From the NCBI GenBank assembly GCA_025351065.1, contig JANXWQ010000464.1:1-7838 (forward strand): a DNA stretch of 7,838 nucleotides. The letters are read 5' to 3'. Below the pieces are notes generated by a model. That model did no database searches, was not told the DNA's origin, and was given only the letters and a program-made list of their open reading frames with translations. Both the position numbers and the translations under genes were made by a program. Within the stretch, counting starts at the first letter, position 1, and every line of letters starts with the position of its first letter. This DNA is from Chthoniobacter sp. GTDB taxonomy: Bacteria; Verrucomicrobiota; Verrucomicrobiia; Chthoniobacterales; Chthoniobacteraceae. This document shows, one piece after another, positions 1 to 7,800 of the stretch.

Positions 1-2265
1 CTCTACGTCGGCGTGAACGACTACGAAAACATCATCCCCTCGGGCCTCTACCGCATCACGTCGAGCAAGGGCGATGATGCGCTCGACAAAGTGGAACTCC
101 TGCGTGCGATGGAGGCGAAGGGCGACCACGGCGTCCACGCAGTCGTGCCCACGCCGGATGGCAAGGCGCTCTACCTCATCTGCGGCAACGGCACGAAAGC
201 CGCCGAGACCGTGGCGAATTCGCAAGTGCCCGCCGTGTGGGGCGAGGATCATCTGCTGCCGCGCATGCCCGATGGCCGCGGCTTCATGCGCGACGTGATG
301 GGCCCCGGTGGAAAAATCTACCGCGTCTCGCCGGACGGGAAAAACTTCGAACTCTTCGCGACCGGCTTCCGCAACATCTTCGACGCGGCGGTGAATCGCG
401 ACGGCGAACTTTTCACCTACGACGCGGACATGGAGTATGACTTCAACACCTCGTGGTATCGCCCCACGCGCATTTGCCACGTCGTGAGCGGCGCGGAGTA
501 CGGCTGGCGCAACGGCGCGGGCAAGCGGCCCGAATTTTACCCCGACAACCTGCCGCCGGTCATCAACATCGGCCCCGGCTCGCCCACGGGCGTGGCCTTC
601 GGCTACGGCGCGAAGTTTCCGGCGGAGTGGCAGGAGGCGATGTTTTGCTGCGACTGGAGCTGGGGAAAAATGTGGGCGCTCACGCTCCAGCCGCAGGGCA
701 GCAGCTACACGGCGGTGAAGGAGGAATTCCTCTCGGGCACGCCGCTGCCGCTGACGGATGCGATCATTCATCCGCAGGACGGCGCGATGTATTTCGCCAT
801 CGGCGGGCGGAAGGTGCAGAGCGGGCTGTATCGGGTGACTTATACGGGCAGTGAGAGCACCGAAGACGAAGGTCCGAAATTCGCGCAACGCGCCGAAGAA
901 ATCAGAACAGATGTCCGAGGAAAGTACTGGCGTGCGGAGAATGATCACCGAACGCTTCGCCGTAACTTCGAAGGATTTCACAGCAGCAAGGAGTTGCCGA
1001 AGATCGAAAGTGTGTGGAATGGCGTCGGGGCTGAGGATCGTTTTATGCGCTGGGCGGCGCGCACCGCCATCGAGCATCAGCCGCTCGATCGCTGGGCGGA
1101 AAAAGCGCTCACGGAAAAAGATGCCGCGATTCAAGTCGAGGCGCTGCTCGGGCTCGCGCGGGCGGCGGGAATCGATCCGCAGCATCGCAAGGCGGACGAC
1201 CCGCCGGTGGATTTGGCAATGAAGGCGAAGTTGTTCGATGCGCTCGGCAAGCTCGATTGGGAAAAGCTCAACGAGGAACAGCGGCGCACGCTCGTGCGCA
1301 CGGTCGAGATCGTCTGCGTGCGCTTCGGCGCACCGGACGCAACGCAGACGCAGCGGCTCATCGCATATCTCGACCCGCATTTTCCCGCACCCACGCGTGA
1401 GCTGAACTGGCTGCTGTGCGAGACGCTCGCTTTTCTCCAATCACCATCGACCGCGGACAAAGCGATGGCGCTCATCGAGAGCGCGCCGACGCAGGAGGAG
1501 CAGATGGAATACGCGCGCGACATCCGCCTGCTCAAGACCGGCTGGACCACGGAGCTGCACACGCGCTACTTCGCGTGGTTTTTGAAAGCGGCGAACTACC
1601 GGGGCGGCGCGAGCTTTGACAAGTTCATCGAGTTCATCCGCAACGACGCGGTGGCCAGCCTGAGCGATGCGGAAAAGACCGTGCTCGCCGACGTGCTCGC
1701 CAAAAAGCCCGAGCGCAAATCCGCGCTCGAAGCCGCCGCCAGCGCGCTCGCCGGGCACACGCCGACGGCTTGGACGCTAGAAGAACTCACCGCCGCCGCG
1801 AACACCGGCATGAAGGGGCGCAGCTTTGAGACGGGCCGCAAGATGTTCGCCGCCGCGGGCTGTTTCACCTGCCACCGCTTTGGCAATGAAGGCGGCATGA
1901 CCGGCCCCGACCTCACCCTCGCTGGCGGACGCTACAACGCGCGCGATCTGCTCGACAACATTTTGAACCCGAGCAAGGAGATCAATGAGCAGTTCGTCCC
2001 CACCGTGCTGACGAAGCAGGACGGCACGCAGATCATCGGCACCATCGTGAATCTGAACAACGCCAACGTGACCGTGAACACCGATCCGTCCGACCCGTGG
2101 CAGCGCATCGACGTGAACCGCGCGACGGTCAAAAGCATCGAGCCGTCGAAGGTCTCGCTGATGCCGCCGGGGCTGCTGAACCTGCTGACCAAAGACGAAG
2201 TGCTCGACCTAGTCGCCTACGTGCTCGGTGGCGGCGACGCGAAGAACGCGATGTTTGCGAAGTAA
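1..2265 (+). CDS. PVC-type heme-binding CxxCH protein (propeller dehydrogenase-like + HEAT-like + cytochrome c), 5' truncated
   Basis: The reading frame is open from base 1, so the true start and any signal peptide lie outside the window; the GTG at 13 is only an internal valine codon. Numbering codons from base 1, residues 1 to about 285 resemble the beta-propeller of sugar (glucose/sorbosone) dehydrogenases, with the family-typical stretches GFRN, YDADME (140-145) and GPGSPTGVAFGYG (about 191-203). Residues about 300-600 are helix-rich and HEAT-like, with many Ala/Leu/Glu. Residues about 605-754 form a cytochrome c domain with the heme site CFTCH at 621-625, then GPDL, and LMPPGL around 720-725, whose Met is the likely distal heme ligand. 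This architecture is typical of Planctomycetes and Verrucomicrobia and is thought to act in periplasmic oxidation of sugars or related alcohols with electrons passed to the heme. Substrate and cofactor cannot be read from the sequence. The gene converges on the pseudopilin gene at 2392-3054. Confidence 0.9.
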   Translation, partial: LYVGVNDYENIIPSGLYRITSSKGDDALDKVELLRAMEAKGDHGVHAVVPTPDGKALYLICGNGTKAAETVANSQVPAVWGEDHLLPRMPDGRGFMRDVMGPGGKIYRVSPDGKNFELFATGFRNIFDAAVNRDGELFTYDADMEYDFNTSWYRPTRICHVVSGAEYGWRNGAGKRPEFYPDNLPPVINIGPGSPTGVAFGYGAKFPAEWQEAMFCCDWSWGKMWALTLQPQGSSYTAVKEEFLSGTPLPLTDAIIHPQDGAMYFAIGGRKVQSGLYRVTYTGSESTEDEGPKFAQRAEEIRTDVRGKYWRAENDHRTLRRNFEGFHSSKELPKIESVWNGVGAEDRFMRWAARTAIEHQPLDRWAEKALTEKDAAIQVEALLGLARAAGIDPQHRKADDPPVDLAMKAKLFDALGKLDWEKLNEEQRRTLVRTVEIVCVRFGAPDATQTQRLIAYLDPHFPAPTRELNWLLCETLAFLQSPSTADKAMALIESAPTQEEQMEYARDIRLLKTGWTTELHTRYFAWFLKAANYRGGASFDKFIEFIRNDAVASLSDAEKTVLADVLAKKPERKSALEAAASALAGHTPTAWTLEELTAAANTGMKGRSFETGRKMFAAAGCFTCHRFGNEGGMTGPDLTLAGGRYNARDLLDNILNPSKEINEQFVPTVLTKQDGTQIIGTIVNLNNANVTVNTDPSDPWQRIDVNRATVKSIEPSKVSLMPPGLLNLLTKDEVLDLVAYVLGGGDAKNAMFAK

Positions 2266-2292
2266 CAGGGGCGCTTGAGAAAAGTGCGGAAA

Positions 2293-2363
2293 CTGTAGGG
2301 GAAGCTGCCAGCTTCCCCCGATCCTTGGAGAGGGTCGCGGGAACCTAACAGGTTCCCCTACAG
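2293..2363. repeat. REP-like inverted pair (BIME-like) of GTAG-headed hairpins in a convergent intergenic gap
   Basis: Two 26-base units face each other. The left unit (2293-2318, + strand) and the right unit (2338-2363, read on the - strand) both begin CTGTAGGGGAA and continue as a hairpin. The left stem is GGGGAAGCT (2298-2306), loop GCC, AGCTTCCCC (2310-2318). The right stem is GGGAACCT (2339-2346), loop AAC, AGGTTCCC (2350-2357). The outer ends CTGTAGGGG (2293-2301) and CCCCTACAG (2355-2363) are also perfect complements. The units differ at one stem pair, where G-C is replaced by C-G, so pairing is kept. A 5' GTAG followed by a palindrome is the known signature of REP elements handled by RAYT transposases; no such transposase is in this window. 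Lying between two stop codons, the pair could also serve as a bidirectional terminator, although no U-tract follows. Confidence 0.75.
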
Positions 2364-2391
2364 CCGCGCGTTAGACTTGTGGCACAGTCTC

Positions 2392-3054
2392 CTACAGCGT
2401 CGGGATAATGTAGCTTTTATCCACGAGCCAGAGCGTGTCGTTGTAGTCTTTTTCCCTGATGAACCGCGCCGAGCCGTCGGCGAAGACGTAGTTTGAGCCG
2501 TCATCGTAGGCGTGGAGGTTGAGGATGTCCTTGTTGTTGCCGTGCGGCGGTTCGAGGAAGTCCATGAAGAAATGGATGCTGCCGGACTTCGGCGTGCCGA
2601 GCAGCAGGGTGTTGCTGGGCGTCTCGATGCGGTTGATGCGCACGTCCATATTGGCCTGGCCGAGCATGCCGAGGTCGTTATAGCCATTCATGATGTAGCT
2701 GGTGTTGTTCGTCGTGTTGCTGAGCGGGTCGGTGTGGCGGACGAGGAAGTTGGTGGGGTCGCCGGGCGCAGCGAGGATCTTGGTGTCCCGCACGTATTGC
2801 GCGATCAGTCTGGGCCAGCGGTCATGGCCGGCGGCACCGCTCTCGCGGCCGGGCAGTTCGAAGTCGTGCTCGCCCGCGTAGCTGAGCATGGCGATGGCGA
2901 CCTGTCGCATGTTGCTCAGGCCCGCGGTGCGGTTCGCGTGCCGCTGCATGGTGGCGAAAACGGGTAGCGCGATCGCGGCGAGGAGCGCGATGATGGCGGA
3001 GACGACGAGCAGTTCGAGCAGCGTGAAAGCGCGGAGGCGGAGCGGTGTTTTCAT
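2392..3054 (-). CDS. Pseudopilin-like protein, prepilin N-terminal methylation motif with H-X9-DG-like C-terminus
   Basis: A 220-residue protein with a short basic leader (MKTPLRLRA), then FTLLELLVV and a hydrophobic helix to about residue 33, the class III signal of type IV pilins and type II secretion pseudopilins. Cleavage is expected between Ala9 and Phe10, with Glu14 as the conserved mature Glu5. Position -1 is Ala instead of the usual Gly. The C-terminal part carries HAYDDGSNYVFADG (His181 to Gly194), which resembles the H-X9-DG processing-associated motif but has 11 residues between His and Asp-Gly. Such proteins are very abundant in Planctomycetes and Verrucomicrobia; they are presumed to be cell-envelope pseudopilins, with unknown individual roles. 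The start is the ATG directly before the basic leader. The open frame continues upstream to 3990, but that part lies antisense to other genes and has an arbitrary His/Arg/Gln-rich composition. No clear ribosome binding site was seen. The gene stands alone, divergent from the DUF218 gene. Confidence 0.87.
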   Translation of the reverse strand: MKTPLRLRAFTLLELLVVSAIIALLAAIALPVFATMQRHANRTAGLSNMRQVAIAMLSYAGEHDFELPGRESGAAGHDRWPRLIAQYVRDTKILAAPGDPTNFLVRHTDPLSNTTNNTSYIMNGYNDLGMLGQANMDVRINRIETPSNTLLLGTPKSGSIHFFMDFLEPPHGNNKDILNLHAYDDGSNYVFADGSARFIREKDYNDTLWLVDKSYIIPTL

Positions 3055-3258
3055 GGACGGGGCACGACGGGAAGGTGGCGTGGTCACAGCAGCCAACCGG
3101 CAGCGCGGGAAAACCTTTGGGCCGGCCAGCGCGGCGCGTCCGCCTTTCGCCTTCCCATTTCCTCCCGCGCCCGCAAGCCTCCCGCGCAATTTCCAATGGA
3201 ACCGCCCGCCATCATCCCGCCGCCGCGCCCGTTTTTTTTCGGCCTGCTGCGGCGGCGC
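3055..3258. other. Divergent intergenic region, no convincing regulatory site
   Basis: This gap separates the start of the minus-strand pseudopilin from the preferred start of the plus-strand DUF218 gene and must hold the promoters of both. It is GC-rich, and I could not find a -35/-10 pair with acceptable spacing on either strand. A run of eight T (3232-3239) lies between the two candidate starts of the DUF218 gene. It is not preceded by a clear stem, so I do not call it a terminator. Confidence 0.4.
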
Positions 3259-3885
3259 ATGAGCCTGCGGCTGACGCTGCGGGGCTGGCTGGCGCTGGTG
3301 CTCGCCGTCGCGGGGCTGGTGCCGTTTGTGCCGTATGGCCTGAACCGTTTTCTTTCCGTGCAGGCTCCGGTGCGGGGCGGGGTGCTGGTGGTCGAGGGCT
3401 GGGTGCAGGACTTCGTGCTGGTGCGGGCGTGGCGGGAGTTTCAGGCGGGCGGCTATGTGGTGTGGTGCGTGACCGGCGAGCCGCTCGACAAGGGCGCGCC
3501 GCTGGCCGAGTACAACGACTTTGCCACGCTCACCGTGGCCACGTTTGAAAAGTGGGGCGGCGCGCCCGGCGTGCTGCATCCGGTGATTTGGGAGCCCGTG
3601 CGCCGCGACCGCACCTACACCTCGGCGCTGGCGCTGAAGGCCTGGCTCGAGGCGCGCGCCCTGCCCACCGACCGGCTGAATGTGGTGACCCGGGGGATGC
3701 ACGCGCGCCGCACCCGGCTGCTCTATGAAAAGGCGTTCGGCCCCGGCACGCGCGTGGGTGTGATCTCGGTGCCTGACGAGGATTTCGATCCGATCGACTG
3801 GTGGAAAACGAGCGGCGGTTTCCGCGCGGCGGTGGATGAAAGCGTGGCTTACATCTACGCCCGCTGCTTTTTCCGCGGGCGCTGA
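3259..3885 (+). CDS. DUF218 / ElyC-SanA-YdcF-like membrane-anchored protein
   Basis: With the ATG at 3259 the protein has 208 residues. It starts with a basic stretch (MSLRLTLRG), followed by one hydrophobic segment (about residues 10-26) that should anchor it in the inner membrane. The rest looks like a DUF218 domain: strand VLVVEGW (42-48), VTGEPLDKG, then RRDRTYTSALALKAWL, which sits where YdcF-type proteins have their conserved Thr/Asn/Glu helix, and later VVTRGMHARRTRLLY. DUF218 proteins such as SanA and ElyC are linked to envelope integrity and undecaprenyl-phosphate or peptidoglycan metabolism in enterobacteria; the role of this divergent version is unknown. An alternative in-frame ATG at 3196 would add 21 residues. 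I prefer 3259 because the extension is Pro/Arg-rich, crosses an eight-T run, and would place extra residues before an otherwise normal membrane anchor. Neither start has a strong ribosome binding site. The stop lies 61 bases before lepA. Confidence 0.75.
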   Translation: MSLRLTLRGWLALVLAVAGLVPFVPYGLNRFLSVQAPVRGGVLVVEGWVQDFVLVRAWREFQAGGYVVWCVTGEPLDKGAPLAEYNDFATLTVATFEKWGGAPGVLHPVIWEPVRRDRTYTSALALKAWLEARALPTDRLNVVTRGMHARRTRLLYEKAFGPGTRVGVISVPDEDFDPIDWWKTSGGFRAAVDESVAYIYARCFFRGR

Positions 3886-3903
3886 CGGGCGCGGGATGAC
3901 CTG

Positions 3904-3931
3904 TTGACCGGGGCGCGCGCGCTGGCATATT
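3904..3931 (+). promoter_or_regulatory. Candidate sigma70-type promoter of lepA, very close to the start codon
   Basis: TTGACC at 3904-3909 matches the -35 consensus TTGACA in five of six bases. After a 16-base spacer, CATATT at 3926-3931 matches TATAAT in four of six. Transcription would begin around 3937-3940, only about 7-10 bases before the lepA ATG at 3947. The element sits just after the stop of the DUF218 gene, in otherwise very GC-rich DNA. No Shine-Dalgarno sequence precedes lepA, which fits a leaderless or near-leaderless mRNA. This is by-eye matching to the E. coli consensus only. Confidence 0.4.
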
Positions 3932-3946
3932 CGCCGCCCTTTTCCC

Positions 3947-5743
<1,797 letters not shown>

Positions 5744-5753
5744 TCCCAAACGG

Positions 5754-5933
5754 ATGAAAGCCTTCGCCCTCCTCGCCCTCGCCCTGCTGCTCGCCGGCTG
5801 CTCGACCGACCGCGAAGACCAGGCCTTTTTCGAGCAAGGCTGGGTCAAGCCTGAGGAAGGCGCGAGCCGCCGCATGTACGGCCGCCCCACCGCGCCCGCG
5901 CCAGAAAAATCCGCCGAGCCCGCCTCGCGCTGA
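5754..5933 (+). CDS. Small lipoprotein (59 residues) directly downstream of lepA
   Basis: The ORF encodes MKAFALLALALLLAG followed by Cys16, a textbook lipoprotein signal with lipobox LAGC (13-16) and one Lys in the n-region. The mature part is only 44 residues: CSTDREDQAFFEQGW, then a polar segment with RRMYGRP and a Pro/Ala/Glu-rich tail. Ser at +2 would, by the E. coli Lol rule, predict the outer membrane. I do not recognise a named family. The FFEQGW ... RRMYGRP core is the only part that looks constrained rather than low-complexity. The gene starts 10 bases after the lepA stop and is probably co-transcribed with it. No clear ribosome binding site is present, so coupling to lepA translation is possible. 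It is short enough to be missed by length-filtered gene callers. The intact signal plus lipobox makes a chance ORF unlikely. Confidence 0.75.
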   Translation: MKAFALLALALLLAGCSTDREDQAFFEQGWVKPEEGASRRMYGRPTAPAPEKSAEPASR

Positions 5934-5970
5934 CCCATTGGCGGTGGCGGGTGGATGACACGCCGTTGGG
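5934..5970 (+). terminator. Weak candidate terminator hairpin after the lipoprotein gene
   Basis: Starting at the base after the TGA, CCCA (5934-5937) pairs with TGGG (5967-5970) and GGCG (5940-5943) with CGCC (5961-5964). Between them lie one T-T mismatch and one possible G-T wobble, and the loop is 17 bases. No U-tract follows, so it is not a canonical intrinsic terminator; it may only protect the transcript end. Confidence 0.3.
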
Positions 5971-6009
5971 CTCGGGAAAGTTGTTGCGCGCGGTTTCCTC
6001 GTAAATACA

Positions 6010-6038
6010 TTGCGGGCGCGGTGTGACCGATTTGTAAC
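6010..6038 (+). promoter_or_regulatory. Tentative promoter upstream of the pseudopilin cassette
   Basis: TTGCGG (6010-6015; three of six matches to TTGACA), a 17-base spacer and TGTAAC (6033-6038; four of six to TATAAT) lie at the edge of an AT-rich patch (about 6030-6050) that stands out in this GC-rich DNA. If used, the mRNA leader before the gene at 6200 would be about 150 bases and would contain the small ORF 6087-6203 and the hairpin at 6146-6165. Support is weak. Confidence 0.2.
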
Positions 6039-6086
6039 TTATTTTCACTTGTAGCGGGAGCGGCCGTGGTCGAAGTGTAATTACCG

Positions 6087-6203
6087 ATGAGCAAATCAAG
6101 TCAAATAAGTGGCTGGCTGAATTTGCGAAAGGATGGCCAAAGGGTCTCCACCCAAACGGGTGGGGTGTTGTCTGGCAAATGGGGTGCGATATTGATCCTA
6201 TGA
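6087..6203 (+). CDS. Candidate 38-residue leader ORF overlapping the cassette protein B start by ATGA
   Basis: An ATG at 6087 opens a 38-codon frame (MSKSSQISGWLNLRKDG...GAILIL) whose TGA at 6201-6203 overlaps the ATG at 6200 in an ATGA junction. The same junction links cassette genes B and C at 6706-6709. The peptide is polar and basic with a short hydrophobic end, and I recognise no family. Its value may be to deliver ribosomes to the cassette B start, which lacks a Shine-Dalgarno sequence. A 38-codon ORF can easily occur by chance, so coding status is uncertain. Confidence 0.3.
   Translation: MSKSSQISGWLNLRKDGQRVSTQTGGVLSGKWGAILIL
6146..6165 (+). promoter_or_regulatory. Stem-loop in the cassette leader
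   Basis: CCACCC (6148-6153), loop AAAC, GGGTGG (6158-6163) form a perfect six-pair stem. It can be extended by a T-G wobble (6147/6164) and a C-G pair (6146/6165). It lies about 35 bases before the cassette B start and inside the 38-codon candidate ORF. No T-run follows, so it is more likely a leader structure than a terminator. Confidence 0.35.
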
Positions 6204-6709
6204 AACCGATCACTCCCATGTTTTGCCGTAATTCATGGCTATTACCGACGAGTGCGCCCGCCGCCTTCTCACTCATCGAGGTCGTCCTCGCCATCGGCAT
6301 CGTTTCCTTCGCCTTCGTCGGCATGTTTGCCCTGCTACCCGCTGGCATGACCATCTTCCGTCAGGCCATCGACAATTCCATCGGCTCCCAGATTGTCCAG
6401 CGCATCGTCAATGAAGCGCAGCAGACGGACTTTTCCGCCCTGATCGCGGCCCCTGTCACCACACGTTATTTCGATGACCAGGGCAACGAAGTCACCGCAG
6501 CCAACAACTCGCTCTACACCGCCGAAGTCTCCGTGCTGGCCCAAACTCCCGTGCCTGCGCCACAAGGGACGACGCGCCCCACCGCCAGCCTGGCGACCGT
6601 GACCATCAAACTCGCCAACAACCCCGGCCGTAACGCCGCCCCATTTGATGCCGGCAGCAAGGTGCCCTACGGCACCTACTTCGCCTACATCGCCAAGAGC
6701 AGCCAATGA
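6200..6709 (+). CDS. Verru_Chthon cassette protein B (pseudopilin-like)
   Basis: With the ATG at 6200 the protein has 169 residues. After a 22-residue leader comes FSLIEVVLAIGIVSFAF and then GMFALLPAGM, the pattern I associate with the Verru_Chthon cassette protein B family (TIGR02598, recalled, not searched). The expected prepilin-peptidase cut is Ala22/Phe23 with Glu27 as mature Glu5; Ala replaces the usual -1 Gly. One N-terminal membrane helix is followed by a polar globular part ending YFAYIAKSSQ. Members of this cassette occur in tandem in Verrucomicrobium and Chthoniobacter, with unknown function. In-frame ATGs also exist at 6179 and 6218. I choose 6200 because its context ATCCTATGAAACC (6195-6207) recurs exactly at the gene start at 7801 and because an upstream ORF ends there in an ATGA overlap. 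The gene overlaps the C gene by four bases. Confidence 0.82.
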   Translation: MKPITPMFCRNSWLLPTSAPAAFSLIEVVLAIGIVSFAFVGMFALLPAGMTIFRQAIDNSIGSQIVQRIVNEAQQTDFSALIAAPVTTRYFDDQGNEVTAANNSLYTAEVSVLAQTPVPAPQGTTRPTASLATVTIKLANNPGRNAAPFDAGSKVPYGTYFAYIAKSSQ

Positions 6710-7794
6710 CCCCCGCCGCCGCCAATCCTGCCGCCCGCCACCCCGGCTTCACCCTGATCGAGTTGATGCTGTCAACGTCCCTCATCGCCCTCATCGCCCT
6801 CCTGCTGGTCTCAATGACCAACTCGACCGCCGCCACCTGGCGCTACACCACCAGCCGCATCGAGCAGTTCCGCAGTGCCGACGCCGCCTTCGAGTCCATC
6901 ACCCGCCGCCTCAGCCAGGCGACCTTGAATACCTACTGGGATTACGACAGCCCGACTGCACCCACCAAATATTTCCGCCAGTCCGACCTGCGCTTTATCA
7001 CCGGCCCCATGACCACCGGAGCGAAAGCGTTGCTGACGACCAAAGACCCGCGGCGGCCCACGCACGGGGTCTTTTTCCAGGCTCCGCTTGGTCTTGTCGA
7101 TGAACCCAAGAACAATTTCACCGGGCTGGATAACCTGCTCAACACCTGCGGCTACTACATTGAATTCAACAAGGAGGTTCGTCCCCAATTCCTCGACGAC
7201 TTAGGAAGTGGCGCGCCACCCTTGCGCTACCGCTATCGCTTGATGGAATTCACCCAGCCGTCCAATGCCCTGTCGATCTACGGCTTCACGTCTGGCAGTA
7301 CCAGTGGCAAATCCAATAACGCCGGTTACACAGCCAAAACGTGGTTTTCCAACGCACTTCCTGTGGCTCCTGCGGTGCTGTCGCCGGCGGTGCATGTCAT
7401 GGCGGAAAACATCATCGCCCTCGTCCTGCAGCCGAAACTTTCAAAAAAGGACGAGACCTCCACGGGCAAAACGCTCTCCACTGACTACATTTACGATTCC
7501 ACCGCCACTAATACCGACCCGGACATCAACCCCAAGAACCAGTTGCCTCCCATCGTGCAGGTGACGCTGGTGGCTATTGATGAAAACTCTGCCAGCCGTG
7601 CCGCCAATGGTCCGACGCCGCCCGCTTTCGACGCTTCCCTGGACACCATTTTCCAAAAATTCCAAAAAACGTCCGACTTCGATGCCGATTTGACGACGCT
7701 TCAGACCACACTCCTAAACTCCAAGCCGCCGATCAGCTTCCGCGTCTTTACCAGCAACGTCAGCATCCGCGGCGCAAAATGGAGTAGAAAGTAA
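6706..7794 (+). CDS. Verru_Chthon cassette protein C (pseudopilin-like, GspJ-like N-terminus)
   Basis: A 362-residue protein starting in the ATGA overlap with the B gene stop. The leader of 14 residues ends HPG; FTLIELMLSTSLIALIALLLVSM follows, so the cut is expected at Gly14/Phe15 with Glu19 as mature Glu5, here with the canonical -1 Gly. After the membrane helix, ATWRYTTSRIEQFRSADAAF and ITRRLSQA form a long amphipathic stretch like that of GspJ-type minor pseudopilins. The large remainder (about 300 residues) is a Ser/Thr/Asn-rich periplasmic domain with no motif I can name, closing with FRVFTSNVSIRGAKW. Size, N-terminus and position behind B fit Verru_Chthon cassette protein C (TIGR02599, recalled, not searched). 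The gene is presumably co-translated with B; the next gene starts six bases after its stop. Confidence 0.83.
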   Translation: MTPAAANPAARHPGFTLIELMLSTSLIALIALLLVSMTNSTAATWRYTTSRIEQFRSADAAFESITRRLSQATLNTYWDYDSPTAPTKYFRQSDLRFITGPMTTGAKALLTTKDPRRPTHGVFFQAPLGLVDEPKNNFTGLDNLLNTCGYYIEFNKEVRPQFLDDLGSGAPPLRYRYRLMEFTQPSNALSIYGFTSGSTSGKSNNAGYTAKTWFSNALPVAPAVLSPAVHVMAENIIALVLQPKLSKKDETSTGKTLSTDYIYDSTATNTDPDINPKNQLPPIVQVTLVAIDENSASRAANGPTPPAFDASLDTIFQKFQKTSDFDADLTTLQTTLLNSKPPISFRVFTSNVSIRGAKWSRK

Positions 7795-7800
7795 CATCCT

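Noticed and set aside
13..15. GTG at 13 as start of the cytochrome protein
   Set aside because: The frame is open to base 1 with propeller-like sequence (Leu-Tyr-Val-Gly), and a periplasmic cytochrome needs a signal peptide, so the gene begins outside the window.
6168..6193. TTGTCT ... GATATT as a promoter directly before the cassette
   Set aside because: The spacer is only 14 bases and the -10 would end seven bases before the chosen ATG; too poor to call.
5845..6354. 169-codon minus-strand frame across the lipoprotein gene, leader and cassette B start
   Set aside because: It overlaps the lipoprotein and the conserved prepilin signal of cassette B, both better supported, and its translation shows no recognisable domain.
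6778..6804. Short tandem CTCATCGCC repeat within cassette C
   Set aside because: It encodes the alternating hydrophobic membrane helix (Leu-Ile-Ala) and is explained by that composition.
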